A stretch of DNA of 64,000 nt from Cyrtodaria siliqua (Eukaryota; Mollusca; Bivalvia; Adapedonta; Hiatellidae), in NCBI GenBank assembly GCA_037043455.1, contig JAWPHD010004453.1, positions 123,649 through 187,648 of the forward strand, read 5' to 3'. The notes beneath the pieces were generated by a model. It saw nothing but the letters and a program-made list of their open reading frames with translations, was not told where the DNA came from and made no database searches. A program made the position numbers and the translations under genes. This document shows positions 42,281 to 52,188 of the stretch, one piece after another (position 1 is the first letter of the stretch; every line of letters starts with the position of its first letter).

Positions 42281-44205
42281 AACAAGAGGTCAATGACCTT
42301 GAAGCTCTACTGATTATTTTTGATTTCAGGAAGTAGTCGCTACAGACTTGTTTTTTGAAAATCTATTTTTAACCGTTGCGGCCATCTTGAATTTCCGGCC
42401 GACCTGAAATTTTGCTAAGATCAATAAGACATTAAGAGCAACATTCCTGTGAAGTTTCATGAAAATCCATCAGGTAGTTTCAAAGAAGTAGTCGCTACAA
42501 GTTTTCATTATATAACTCTATGTAAACAAAGCAGCCATGTTTAAGGTCAAATCAAAACGATTTTCGACAAGGACCAACATCATGTCATACTGATCATTTT
42601 AGAAAAAGTCCCATATCAATATCTCTTATTGTTTTGAAGAAGTAGTCGCTACAAACTTATTTATTTTAAATCTATTTTTAGCTGTGACGGCCATCTTGAA
42701 TTTCCGGCCGACCTGAAATTTTGATAGGATCAATTAGACATCAAGAGCAACATTCCTGTAAAGTTTCATGACAATCCGCCAAGTAGTTTCAGAGGAGTAG
42801 TCGCTACAAGTTTTTACTATATAACTCTATGTAAACAAAGATGGCCACTGGCAGCCATGTTTTACGTTGAATCAAAACGATTTTTGACTAGGATCAACAT
42901 CATGTAATGCTGATCATTTTAGAAAAAGTCCCATATCAATATCACTTATAGTTTTCAAGAAGTAGTCGCTACAAACTTATTTTTTAAAAATCTATTTTTA
43001 GCTGTGACGGCCATCTTGAATTTCCGGCCGACCTGAAATTTTTCTAGGATCAATCAGACATCAAGAGCAACATTCCTGTAAAGTTTCATGACAATCCGCC
43101 ATGTAGTTTCAGAGAAGTAGTCGCTACAAGTTTTTACTATATAACTCTATGTAAACAAAGATGGCCGCTGGCAGCCATGTTTAACGTTGAATCAAAACGA
43201 TTTTTGACTAGGATCAACATCATGTCATGCTGATCATTTTAGAAAAAGTCCCATATCAATATCACTTATAGTTTTCAAGAAGAAGTCGCTACAAACTTGT
43301 ATTTTAAAACTCTATTTTTAGCTTTGGCGGCCATCTTGGATTTCACATCAACATGAATTTTTGCTAGGATCAACTAGACTTTATGGGCAACATTTCTGTA
43401 AAGTTTCATGAATATCCATCCAGTAGTTTCAGCTGTGAAGTCGCTACAAGTTTTTACTATATAACTCTATGTAAACAAAGATGGCCGCTGGCAGCCATGT
43501 TTAACGTTGAATCAAAACGATTTTTGACTAGGATCAACATCATGTCATGCTGATCATTTTAGAAAAAGTCCCATATCAATATCACTTATAGTTTTCAAGA
43601 AGAAGTCGCTACAAACTTGTATTTTAAAACTCTATTTTTAGCTTTGGCGGCCATCTTGGATTTCACATCAACATGAATTTTTGCTAGGATCAACTAGACT
43701 TTATGGGCAACATTTCTGTAAAGTTTCATGAATATCCATCCAGTAGTTTCAGCTGTGAAGTCGCTACAAGTTTTTACTATATAACTCTATGTAAACAAAG
43801 ATGGCCGCTGGCAGCCATGTTTAACGTAGAATCAAAACGATTTTTGACTAGGATCAACATCATGTCATGCTGATCATTTTAGAAAAAGTCCCATATCAAT
43901 ATCACTTATAGTTTTCAAGAAGAAGTCGCTACAAACTTGTATTTTAAAACTCTATTTTTAGCTTAGGCGGCCATCTTGGATTTCACATCAACATGAATTT
44001 TTGCTAGGATCAACTAGACTTTATGGGCAACATTTCTGTAAAGTTTCATGAATATCCATCCAGTAGTTTCAGCTGTGAAGTCGCTACAAATAAAAGTTTA
44101 CGGACAGACAGACGGACAGACGGACAGACGGACAGACGGACGGACGGACGACGGACTCCGCACCACGGCATAAGCTCTGCTGATCTCTGATCAGTAGAGC
44201 TAAAA
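42281..44205 (+). mobile_element. Helitron-like element, family IV, built of 320 bp dimers
   Basis: The 5' end is AACAAGAGGTCAATGACC. AGCTCTACTGAT at 42303-42314 is a perfect inverted match to ATCAGTAGAGCT at 44190-44201. The 3' end has a hairpin (CTCTGCTGATC / GATCAGTAGAG) and GAGCTAAAAA, preceded by a GGACAGACGGACAGACGGAC tract. Between them are about five units: ATAACTCTATG recurs at 42512, 42821, 43141, 43461 and 43781. Each 320 bp unit is a diverged dimer of about 160 bp monomers (GCCATnTT, TAGGATCAA, AAGTnnCAT, TCGCTACAA). The last three units are nearly identical. No Rep/helicase gene is present. Confidence 0.8.
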
Positions 44206-44309
44206 ACAAAAGGTTGCACAATCTGTATCTACCGGTATATAACTTTTGGGATAACTAATGTTGTTAGAACTTGTGGCCCAACCCGTTTGCCTATTATATG
44301 GCAATAAAA

Positions 44310-44605
44310 TATGTTTAAATCATATAACGGTGTTAACTTGTAGCTGTCAGCTCTATGCTCAACTTTATAGTGCTGACACACTGGAAATAACATGCCGTTG
44401 ACACAGGACATGATACCCCACCCAGTCACATTATACTGACACCGGGCCGACCAGTCCTAGAACAACCACTTCAAGCAAGGGAGCTACTACATGTAGTACC
44501 ATTTTTATAAAGTCTTTGGTATGACCTGGCTGGGGACTGAACCCACGACCTTCTGCATGCAATGTGGATGCTCTACCACTAAGCCACTGTCGCGGTTCAT
44601 CCACT
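44310..44605 (-). mobile_element. SINE with Ala-like tRNA head
   Basis: On the minus strand the head reads CAGTGGCTTAGTGGTAGAGC, CCACATTGCATGCAG (TGC at the anticodon position) and GGTCGTGGGTTCAGTCCCC. The body contains GTACTACATGTAGTAGC, CGGCCCGGTGTCAGTATAAT and GTGACTGGGTGGGG. It differs from families A-D. I recognise the head style from molluscan SINEs in general. The 3' end is approximate. Confidence 0.8.
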
Positions 44606-44699
44606 CAAACCGGCACAAGAAAAGGGCAACTATGCTTGTCCATACACACAATCCACTCATTAACATGAAATCAACAGAATTCAGCCCTGCATCTGCATA

Positions 44700-44905
44700 G
44701 TTTGTTTTTATGGTGTTTTACGTCATTTTCAACACATGTAAGTTATATATGACGGTCGATTTTTTGTGGTGGCGTCAGACCACTCACTTTTCCTGGGTAG
44801 AACCAGTACTGTATACCTCCCGCCATCCGTAAGAATCGACACGTCCTCACTTACAAGTCGAGCTCGAACCCGCAGCGGTGAGAGGCGAAGAGAGGCGTCT
44901 GCACA
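44700..44905 (-). mobile_element. SINE family C, truncated copy
   Basis: On the plus strand GTTTTTATGGTGTTTTACG, CAGACCACTCACTTTTCC, CGCCATCCGTAAGAATCGAC and CGAACCCGCAGCGGTGAGAG are in family order. CTCCCAGTGGGATT is deleted, and the head is cut after the variable arm. Confidence 0.85.
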
Positions 44906-45710
44906 GCTAAAACCCACAGACCACTTACATACATGTTTCTTAATATTAAACACCAACACAAAAAAACAGAATTTCTTATTAAAAAAACCCTGAAGAGTAA
45001 TAAATCATGGAGCTGTCAGTAGGATCAGTAATTATTTCCAATCCCATTTTATAGCTTGTTATAGCATTTTATGCAATAATAATCAGTCCAGTGGTGGCCC
45101 ACACCTAAGATATATTACTCCATATTACTGTTTTATTACTTCTCATTTCCTCTCATCATTATCCTCTGGTTCAGGTACGATATACCCTATGATCTTCCAA
45201 ATTGAATGAAATTAGAAAACTGATAAAAAAAAAAAAGTACAAAGAGCAGTTTAAAAGGAATTACCAGGGAGCAGTCATTGAAGTTATTCGGAAAATGACA
45301 GGAGCTGTCATTGGACTTTTATTCAGGACTTTCTACATTCACATGAAAGAATTGATAATTCCAGACTATCTATATATATATTTATACGTTACCAGATATT
45401 GTGCGACTTTAGGAGCATATACGCGGAAGAACGAGTGCATTTATCCCAATATAAATCTGATAACCTTTGTATTGTATACGCAATAAGTTAATGTAACGTT
45501 TAATTTTCACCAAAACATTTATTTGAAACAAACATATTATTGTTACATCTTGGGAATTTTTACAATGAAATCAACATTGTTTACATCACGTGACATACTT
45601 TCTTTGACATGAACAGAAAATTGCACCAATTGCACCATGCACCAATATGAGCAACTGTAGCATGGTCGGTGACAATGCAGAGCATTAAATCGTTTAATTA
45701 AGGGTAACTA
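44906..45710. other. AT-rich spacer
   Basis: The 94-codon frame at 45202-45486 (GAVIEVIRKMTGAVIGLLF) has fair composition but no splice or start support, and no family was recognised. Confidence 0.35.
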
Positions 45711-45785
45711 AAGGGGCGTGGCTATACCGTTCTACAACTACCGGATATTGGTATTTAAGAGTACGGTCACTATGACGTCACAGTG
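45711..45785. promoter_or_regulatory. GC box, TATA-like and perfect CRE cluster
   Basis: GGGGCGTGGC at about 45713, GGTATTTAAGAG at about 45751 and the palindrome TGACGTCA at about 45774 fall within 70 bp. CCGGATATTGG lies between. It could be a small promoter or the outer part of the neighbouring fold-back element. No transcript start is evident. Confidence 0.25.
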
Positions 45786-45810
45786 TTACTAAGTACACCA
45801 TGCTACAAAA

Positions 45811-45899
45811 AAGATAAGAGTCTGTCTCAGCTCGTCTGTTATTTAAACACCTTGATGGGCGTTTAAATAAGCCAACTCGCTGAGACGAGACTCTATCTA
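45811..45899. mobile_element. Perfectly nested fold-back hairpin
   Basis: AGATAAGAGTCTGTCTCAGC pairs with GCTGAGACGAGACTCTATCT, and TTATTTAAACRCC pairs with GGGCGTTTAAATAA around a short loop. Two stem blocks are separated by an unpaired bulge. This is typical of a short fold-back MITE. Confidence 0.75.
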
Positions 45900-46977
45900 T
45901 TACATATTGATGTTTCCTGTTACATTGAATTTAGTAAACAGAGCTTGTAACTGCTAAAAAACAAAAATTTATCACAAGCTTGTCCATAATAATAGTTACT
46001 GGCTATTTTTACATGGGTTCCAAAGGTGAAACAATTTTTTTTGACAACATAAATCTGGACACTGCTGGTGCTAAAATGAAATGTTTCTGGTTGATATTCC
46101 AGTTTTTAATCATTCTTTAACAATTCCAGACTTCTTTTTTTTTTAGTTTTTAACCCCTAACATCACATTTGGAGAGTAAATATAAGTTTTGTTTTGTATT
46201 TTAACATTATTTTATTTTTCTATATATTGTATACATGACACATTTCTGATTTTGGCTGCCATCTTTAATTATTCTATTTTACCCCTGACATGGATTCATA
46301 ATCGACAGGTCAAACAAACATGATGATAAAAAAAAATCCTTTGTGGTGCTCTATAGACTACTACCCTGTCAGTTGGGATCCCCAAAACTATAACATTTAC
46401 ATAACCATAATTATTGAAGACAGAAACAAAAATAAATCATTACCCAGTTTCAGACAAATCCCGAACAGATCCATACATAGTGACAACATCTACAACATAA
46501 CAATTCTGGCCTCAAACCCCGACAACACAAGTCAACAGAAAACATGTAATAATATATGCATACAGATGTTGAAATGTAATGAAATATGCATCATTTCAGT
46601 GAAAACATGTGTAAAACAACATACAACAATGTGACCATTGTCGGCTCCACTAAATGTCATCCCATTCTGTAGTGGGTAAATAATGGCTGGCTTGCATGCC
46701 AATCATAGATCAACATGCTTTAACAGTAGTTTCCTACTGAGACTGTTTCAAAATAGCTGACATATGGAAATACAGCCTATTTCTCATGTAGATCCACCCA
46801 AAATTAAAACTGATAGACAACTCTGCCCTGAATACATGAGAAAACAATTTCTTGCACGCATGCAGACGCTCAATCTACTGTTTTATTCCATTTTCTCAAA
46901 ATCCAACATTTCTCACACCTGTCAACTCTCAGAGTTCATAGGTCAGAACTGTGCATAGAGAATATCATGGACATGAA
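45900..46977. other. AT-rich spacer
   Basis: The 104-codon plus frame at 46320-46634 is asparagine/isoleucine-rich, as random AT-rich DNA would be. Nothing was recognised. Confidence 0.4.
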
Positions 46978-47190
46978 TAAAGTGCAATAAAATCGTTCTT
47001 AGATTACCGTACATTAAGTACAATAGAAATGTTCTTAGAAAACATCAAGAGCAATAATGTGCAATAAAATCGTTCTTAGATTACCGTAAATTAAGTACAA
47101 TAGAACTGTTCTTAAGAAAACATCAAGAGCAATAATAACGTGCAATAAAACCGTTCTTAGATTACATCAAGTACAATAGAACAGTTCTTA
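46978..47190. repeat. Tandem repeat, about 80 bp, 2.6 copies
   Basis: GTGCAATAAAATCGTTCTTA recurs at 46982, 47059 and 47140, with AAGTACAATAGAAC and AACATCAAGAGCAATAAT between. Units differ by small indels. Confidence 0.85.
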
Positions 47191-47201
47191 AACGAACACC
47201 A

Positions 47202-47414
47202 GGGCCCGGTTTGATGAAACAACTTACGACCATTTTGATTGTAAATCAATTTCTTAAATTACACTTTTCATATATAAACGTGATTTCATTTCATTTTCTT
47301 ATAATGTGATATTTCTGCACATAATTGTCTACATTGAATGCTTTGGTGAAAAAAGTGAAAGATTTTTAAAAATTTGAGACTTATATCGTAAGATATTTAA
47401 TAAAACAGAGCCCA
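47202..47414. mobile_element. TIR element, ends GGGCCCGGTTT
   Basis: The left end GGGCCCGGTTTGATGAAAC and ACTTACGA are mirrored by TCGTAAGATATTTAATAAAA and CAGAGCCC, with several mismatches. Its length is about 212 bp. A clear target duplication was not found. Confidence 0.65.
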
Positions 47415-47695
47415 GCAGCATTAATAAAGTACAAACAAATTGTCAATGGAATTATTCTTAAGAGTATGGCATGCATGTACGGCATAGTAACCCCAATCTG
47501 GATCACAATCAAGTCAATATTGGATCATTTTTAGAGTAGACCAGAATTGTTCAAGAGTTGTAATTTCATTTGCTCATGGTTGCTTTAAATGACGTTCAAT
47601 AAAAGGTCATCAAACAATTAGGCCACTGTGGCTGATGTTCAACTCTGATGTAGGTCAAACAATCTATATCATAAAATAAATCATGCAAAACTTAC

Positions 47696-47949
47696 TCATT
47701 CTCCAATTCATAATCCGCAAAGTCTGCAAACTCTGCAAAGTCGGCAAAGTCATAATTTACTCCCGGTGACAAGCATCTCTGCACGGGTAAATGCACGGGT
47801 AAATCCAGAGGAGGTTCAACATACGGTTCCAACTCGTCGACAAACAATTTTATCCGTTCTCCAGTCGGAGATTCTGCCGTTTGAAAAATCTCAATCTCCT
47901 CCATTGAGTAGCTTTGAGAGAGGTTCATCTTGTCCGTTTCTACCCCCAT
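47696..47949 (-). CDS. Candidate first coding exon of an unidentified acidic protein
   Basis: This is the strongest coding signal in the window. On the minus strand an ATG at 47949 in a good context (CCAAATGG, A at -3) opens 84 codons. They meet a consensus donor GTAAGT, with exon end GAGAATGA, two bases into a codon. The frame extends eight codons further up without an ATG. The peptide is acidic and non-repetitive at first (MEEIEIFQTAESPTGERIKL, FVDELEPYVEPPLDLPVHLP). Near the end it becomes a short phenylalanine/aspartate repeat (YDFADFAEFADFADYE). Acidic-hydrophobic tracts of this kind are common in activation domains, but I recognise no family. The next exon should lie leftwards, and none was found with certainty, so intron 1 would be long. 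G+C is clearly raised over the flanks. Confidence 0.55.
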
Positions 47950-49232
47950 TTGGAAGGTTTTTGTTTTGTCCACAGCACATCAAGTATGTCGAAGGATTGG
48001 TATGCATTATTATGTCACACTCATTAACAGAGAATCAACACTGTTTGTCAACAGGTTGTAATTTAAACTGGGGAGGAAGTACAGTTTTAACCACTCCATG
48101 GTTTGTTATATTGTCCTAATTTGCAATACCTGAATAGGTCTAGATTCCAATTAAATGATAATTATTTATTTTTTTTACCGCCAGATTATTTTCGATGATA
48201 ATCCACACAATAAGTCAAGGTCCTCATTTGGCAATCAACCTATTATCAACGATATAATTACAGTCATCCTTAATTCAAAACCGTAATTCAAAACTTTAAA
48301 AATACTGTCATACATGTATATAGCCTTAAATGTGCTGAAAATGAAGTAAAACACCATTTAACCATCAGAACTTTTAAGAAATGATAGATACCTGAGAGTG
48401 CTGAAATTGTTCTGTAAAACACCATTTAACCATCAAAACTTAAAAGAAATGATAGATATCTGAGAAATCCGAGAAAGGAATAAATAATCTATAGAGTGAC
48501 GCATTTAAACAGTGCTTTATAATAACTTCTCAGATAACCACTGCTGTGAAGCAAACAAGAATCGCAGGAACTGACGTCTTAATATTTGCCGTAGATCAAC
48601 AGAAATAAGAGTTGTCAATAATTTATATATTAAACTTGCAACATTCTCATTTGCTCCCAATCATGCAACACAAATAGAGAAAACAAATAACATTTGTTAA
48701 AGATTTTCTTTACTGACATAATGCTAATATATTTAAACCACTATTTAATAGAAATTATTTTTAATTTAGATGCTCTTAGTAAGTGTCAATTTGAACACTA
48801 TAAATGTTACGAAACCACATTTTCAAATTGAGTTAAACTGATTTATAACATTATAATTATTTATATATTTCAGAATAAAAATATTGTTTAAAGTAAACTA
48901 ACACTATAAACTGCCGCCAAAAAATGAATATTCTTCCAGCAAATGCATCCTGTTTTTCTAGTCATCATCAAATTATAGAATACTAGCTAGCTACACATAC
49001 TGGTATCTACCCACAATGCACAATAGGCTACATCCTGTCATTTCTTAGCTATCATATGTCATAAATAAATATCTACCTAATTTACCCTATTCATACTTGA
49101 CATAAACGAAGAAACCTGAGACAAGTAGAGCTAGCTGTAACAGCCACTCTGGAGAAGAATGGTGTGGATGTTAAATACATTTATGTCCTGTTTTTACATA
49201 TTAAGTTATATATAGGGACAGCAACCGCAGGC
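47950..49232. other. Upstream flank of the exon candidate; AT-rich
   Basis: No TATA box or CpG cluster is evident just upstream of the minus-strand ATG. A 69 bp tandem duplication lies at about 48333-48470 (TAAAACACCATTTAACCATC at 48347 and 48416), and its first unit begins in a relic of SINE C (GTGCTGAAAATGAAGTAAAA). Confidence 0.45.
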
Positions 49233-49244
49233 CAATGTTAAAGG

Positions 49245-49475
49245 ACTGCTGTAGGTTCGATTCCTCAGGGGCCCAGGAATCTTTATGTGAGGAAGCTATC
49301 CAGCTGGCTTGCGGAACGTCGGTGGTTCTTAGTAACCCAGGTGCTGGCCTGTGCACGAAAATTGCCCGGAGGGGCACCTGGGGTCTTCCGGCCTCCACCA
49401 ATGGAAGCCGGAAAGTCGCCATATGACCTTAGCTGTTGGTGCAACTATAAAATCCAATTCAATCAATCAATCAAT
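49245..49475 (+). mobile_element. SINE family B, 5'-truncated inside the tRNA head
   Basis: It starts ACTGCTGTAGGTTCGATTCC, continues through TCTTTATGTGAGGAAGC and GCGGAACGTCGGTGGTTC, and ends GGTGCAACTATAAAATCC plus an ATCA tail. A perfect 12 bp target duplication CAATGTTAAAGG lies at 49233-49244 and 49476-49487. Confidence 0.93.
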
Positions 49476-49487
49476 CAATGTTAAAGG

Positions 49488-50886
49488 GGCTAGAGGTGAT
49501 GTGGGTGTTATTTTATGATAAAGTCTTACTGATTCGATTCACCAATAAATTGTGCAATTTCAAAATATTATGTCTTAGTAAAGTGTGTGTTTTTTTATCA
49601 AAATTTGATGAAATAAAGAATTAAATCCCCCTTCTTTATCTAATATTTTAAATTGAAAAGAACACTTTATTTGCACATGTTTCGATAATTGTACAAATAA
49701 TTCAATCAACGTGTATTTCAACCACAAAATAAGTACTTTTTGAAGCCTGAAAGCCCCATATAAATAAGTATAAGCAACGTACTTCCAGCCTGCGCAAGTT
49801 TTCCAGACACAACTTTTTCAATAATAATGCATGCACTTTCATATTTTATATGAAATTGAAGCATATTATTAATGTTATATTTATATCTGGGTTAACACAA
49901 CCAGAATTCTCCAAGATCACCTCCAGTCCCTTTAAAACTGACAGCTCAACAAAAAGTGAAACCAATATCACTTTCACATCTCTGGCATGGCTTGAACTAA
50001 TAAACTTCACACATTTTACTACCTTGAATAAAACCATCAGAGTTTCCTTTCATATAACAACTCAAATTCGATAAAAAAACAATATTTAAAGATCTCATCC
50101 TATAGCTTCCATCATTATATATTATTATATATAATATTTGTATTTACAATCCAAAATGAAATACTAGAAAATAACAATATAACTACCAGTAAGTGCTGCT
50201 TGAACATATCTCAAAAGTTCATGACTTTTTTTTTGATTTTATGTAGTTACACTATATCCAACACTATTCATACACATATCCCTTTCTCATCTTACTCTGT
50301 TGAATTTTTGAAGTTATCACCACCACCACCACCAACAACAGTATGTGCTTATTTCAGTCAAAATATGCTTCATCTGCACACCTGTGTTAGATATGACTTT
50401 TTATACATTTAATAAGTCCTGTGAGCTTTATGTTTTCCTTCACACATGTTATGACTTTCAGTTATCCAGATATGATTTGTAAAACTTCTGAAAGACCTAA
50501 AAGGCTATACTTTTTTAGATGATCGCGAGTCACTCGAATCGCACAAACTTCCAAGATTTTAAGTTTCTAGTATTTTTAAGATTTTAAGTTTCTAGTATGT
50601 TTGTCAATGCACTGTAAGCTTTTAGTTAAATCTCATAATATATACAACCCTTAGAAAAGAATTACTGCATTAATGTTTCGTCACTCAAACTAATGTTATA
50701 ATGTAATCCACACATCCCAAATTTTTAGCATTTCCAAATAATACAACACTCATCTTCATAGTTAAATCCAAATTTCCTCAAAAAAGCATCCAAAATGAAA
50801 ATATACAATTTATATATTTCCCACTCAAATAATACATAACATATTTCTAAGTTAACTTCTATGAAGCATCCATCTGACACTTTGCG
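49488..50886. other. AT-rich spacer
   Basis: A short ACC run (CACCACCACCACCACC) lies near 50320, and a near-duplicate of AAGATTTTAAGTTTCTAGTA lies at about 50552-50600. No gene was recognised. Confidence 0.45.
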
Positions 50887-51178
50887 CTATAATTCCCACT
50901 TTGCACTATATTTCAGTAATAATGATTCTGTATTCTCACAACTATTTTGCTTCTCCACTCCAGTTCTCACTTTCCTGCCAGACATGAGTGAGCTAGGTGA
51001 TACATGGAGATAATGAGGAGCTTGGTTATTGTTATGTACACCTATATCATTAGCATCTTGATCACTGTCAGGGTGCATGCTAGCACTGCTTTGTAATAAT
51101 CTTCATCAATTTTTCATGAGCTACATTGGCAGTTAACTGACTGATATGAATCCTAGCAGATGCACCTGTCCCCTTTAA
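50887..51178 (-). pseudogene. Coding-like tract in two frames, unassigned
   Basis: On the minus strand, after the 72 bp array, one frame reads GASARIHISQLTANVAHEKL, MKIITKQC and stops at 51080-51082. A second frame reads 64 codons with mixed, protein-like composition (HPDSDQDANDIGVHNNNQAP, TGVEKQNSCENTESLLLKYS) and stops at 50887-50889. Both are richer in information than neighbouring noise. The shift between them could be an exon boundary or a decayed reading frame. No family, acceptor with a pyrimidine tract, or donor was identified. Confidence 0.28.
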
Positions 51179-51830
51179 ATATATCATTATTGGCCCCTTA
51201 GGCTTTGAGGTTTGCCAGGAAATAAAACTCAGTGGATCATGTCCCCTCAAATATATCATTATTGGCCCCTTAGGCTTTGAGGTTGGCCAGGAAATAAAAC
51301 TCAGTGGATCATGTTCCCTCAAATATATCATTATTGGCCCCTTATACTTTGAGGTTTGCCAGGAAATAAAACTCAGTGGATCATGTCCCCTCAAATATAT
51401 CATTATTGGCCCCTTAGGCTTTGAGGTTGGCCAGGAAATAAAACTCAGTGGATCATGTTCCCTCAAATATATCATTATTGGCCCCTTATACTTTGAGGTT
51501 TGCCAGGAAATAAAACTCAGTGGATAATGTCCCCTCAAATATATCATTATTGGCTCCTTAGGCTTTGAGGTTTGCCAGGAAATAAAACTCAGTGGATCAT
51601 GTCCCCTCAAATATATCATTATTGGCCTCTTAGACTTTGAGGTTTGCCAGGAAATAAAACTCAGTGGATCATGTCCCCTCGAATTTATCATTATTGGCCC
51701 GTTATATAGGCTTTGAGGTTTGCCAGGAAATAAAACTCAGTGGATCATGTCCCCTCAAATATATCATTATTGGCCCCTTCGGCTTTGAGGTTTGCCAGGA
51801 AATAAAACTCAGTGAATCAAAACACTATGC
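51172..51830. repeat. 72 bp tandem repeat, about nine copies, with dimer pattern
   Basis: The unit runs AAATATATCATTATTGGCCC, CTTAGGCTTTGAGGTTTGCC, AGGAAATAAAACTCAGTGGA, TCATGTCCCCTC. Units 2-3 and 4-5 alternate GGCTTTGAGGTTGGCC with TACTTTGAGGTTTGCC and GTTCCCTC with GTCCCCTC, so a 144 bp dimer was duplicated. The eighth unit has an insertion. Since 72 is 24 codons, a 203-codon minus frame stays open as a by-product. Confidence 0.94.
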
Positions 51831-52184
51831 CAATGTATACTTTTGAATTAATGAATCAGGCAGCCAGTCTTCAAATGATTGAGTGTTTCAAGAAAATGAA
51901 GATGAAACAATACAATAAACTAAATAAAAGAAGAATACCCTGTCAACTAATGATTGCCAACTGTTTACTGTGCTGCTGATGCTGATTATTTTATGTCTAA
52001 GAACAAAATGTTATAAGTGATACTAATAAGATCAAATAGTGATTAATACATTTGTTATATTTGAAGGGCTGGAAGCTAGCTAGGTGTCAGCTTCACAAAT
52101 GACACTATGGTTTGAACCACCATAAAACACTTTTTAAACAAATTATTTCAGTTATTTAGAGCCTCCACCAGGAAGAGGGAGAGT
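51831..52184. other. AT-rich spacer, nothing recognised
   Basis: No element, open frame of note or repeat partner was seen. Confidence 0.4.
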
Positions 52185-52188
52185 TTAA

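Noticed and set aside
44520..44605. tRNA-Ala gene on the minus strand
   Set aside because: It is continuous with a SINE body and has mismatches in the acceptor and T arms.
47766..48119. 117-codon plus-strand frame
   Set aside because: It is the shadow of the better-supported minus-strand exon at 47696-47949.
51080..51691. 203-codon minus-strand open frame, the longest in the window
   Set aside because: It is eight units of a 72 bp tandem repeat. Since 72 is a multiple of three, any stop-free unit stays open, and there is no start or splice evidence.
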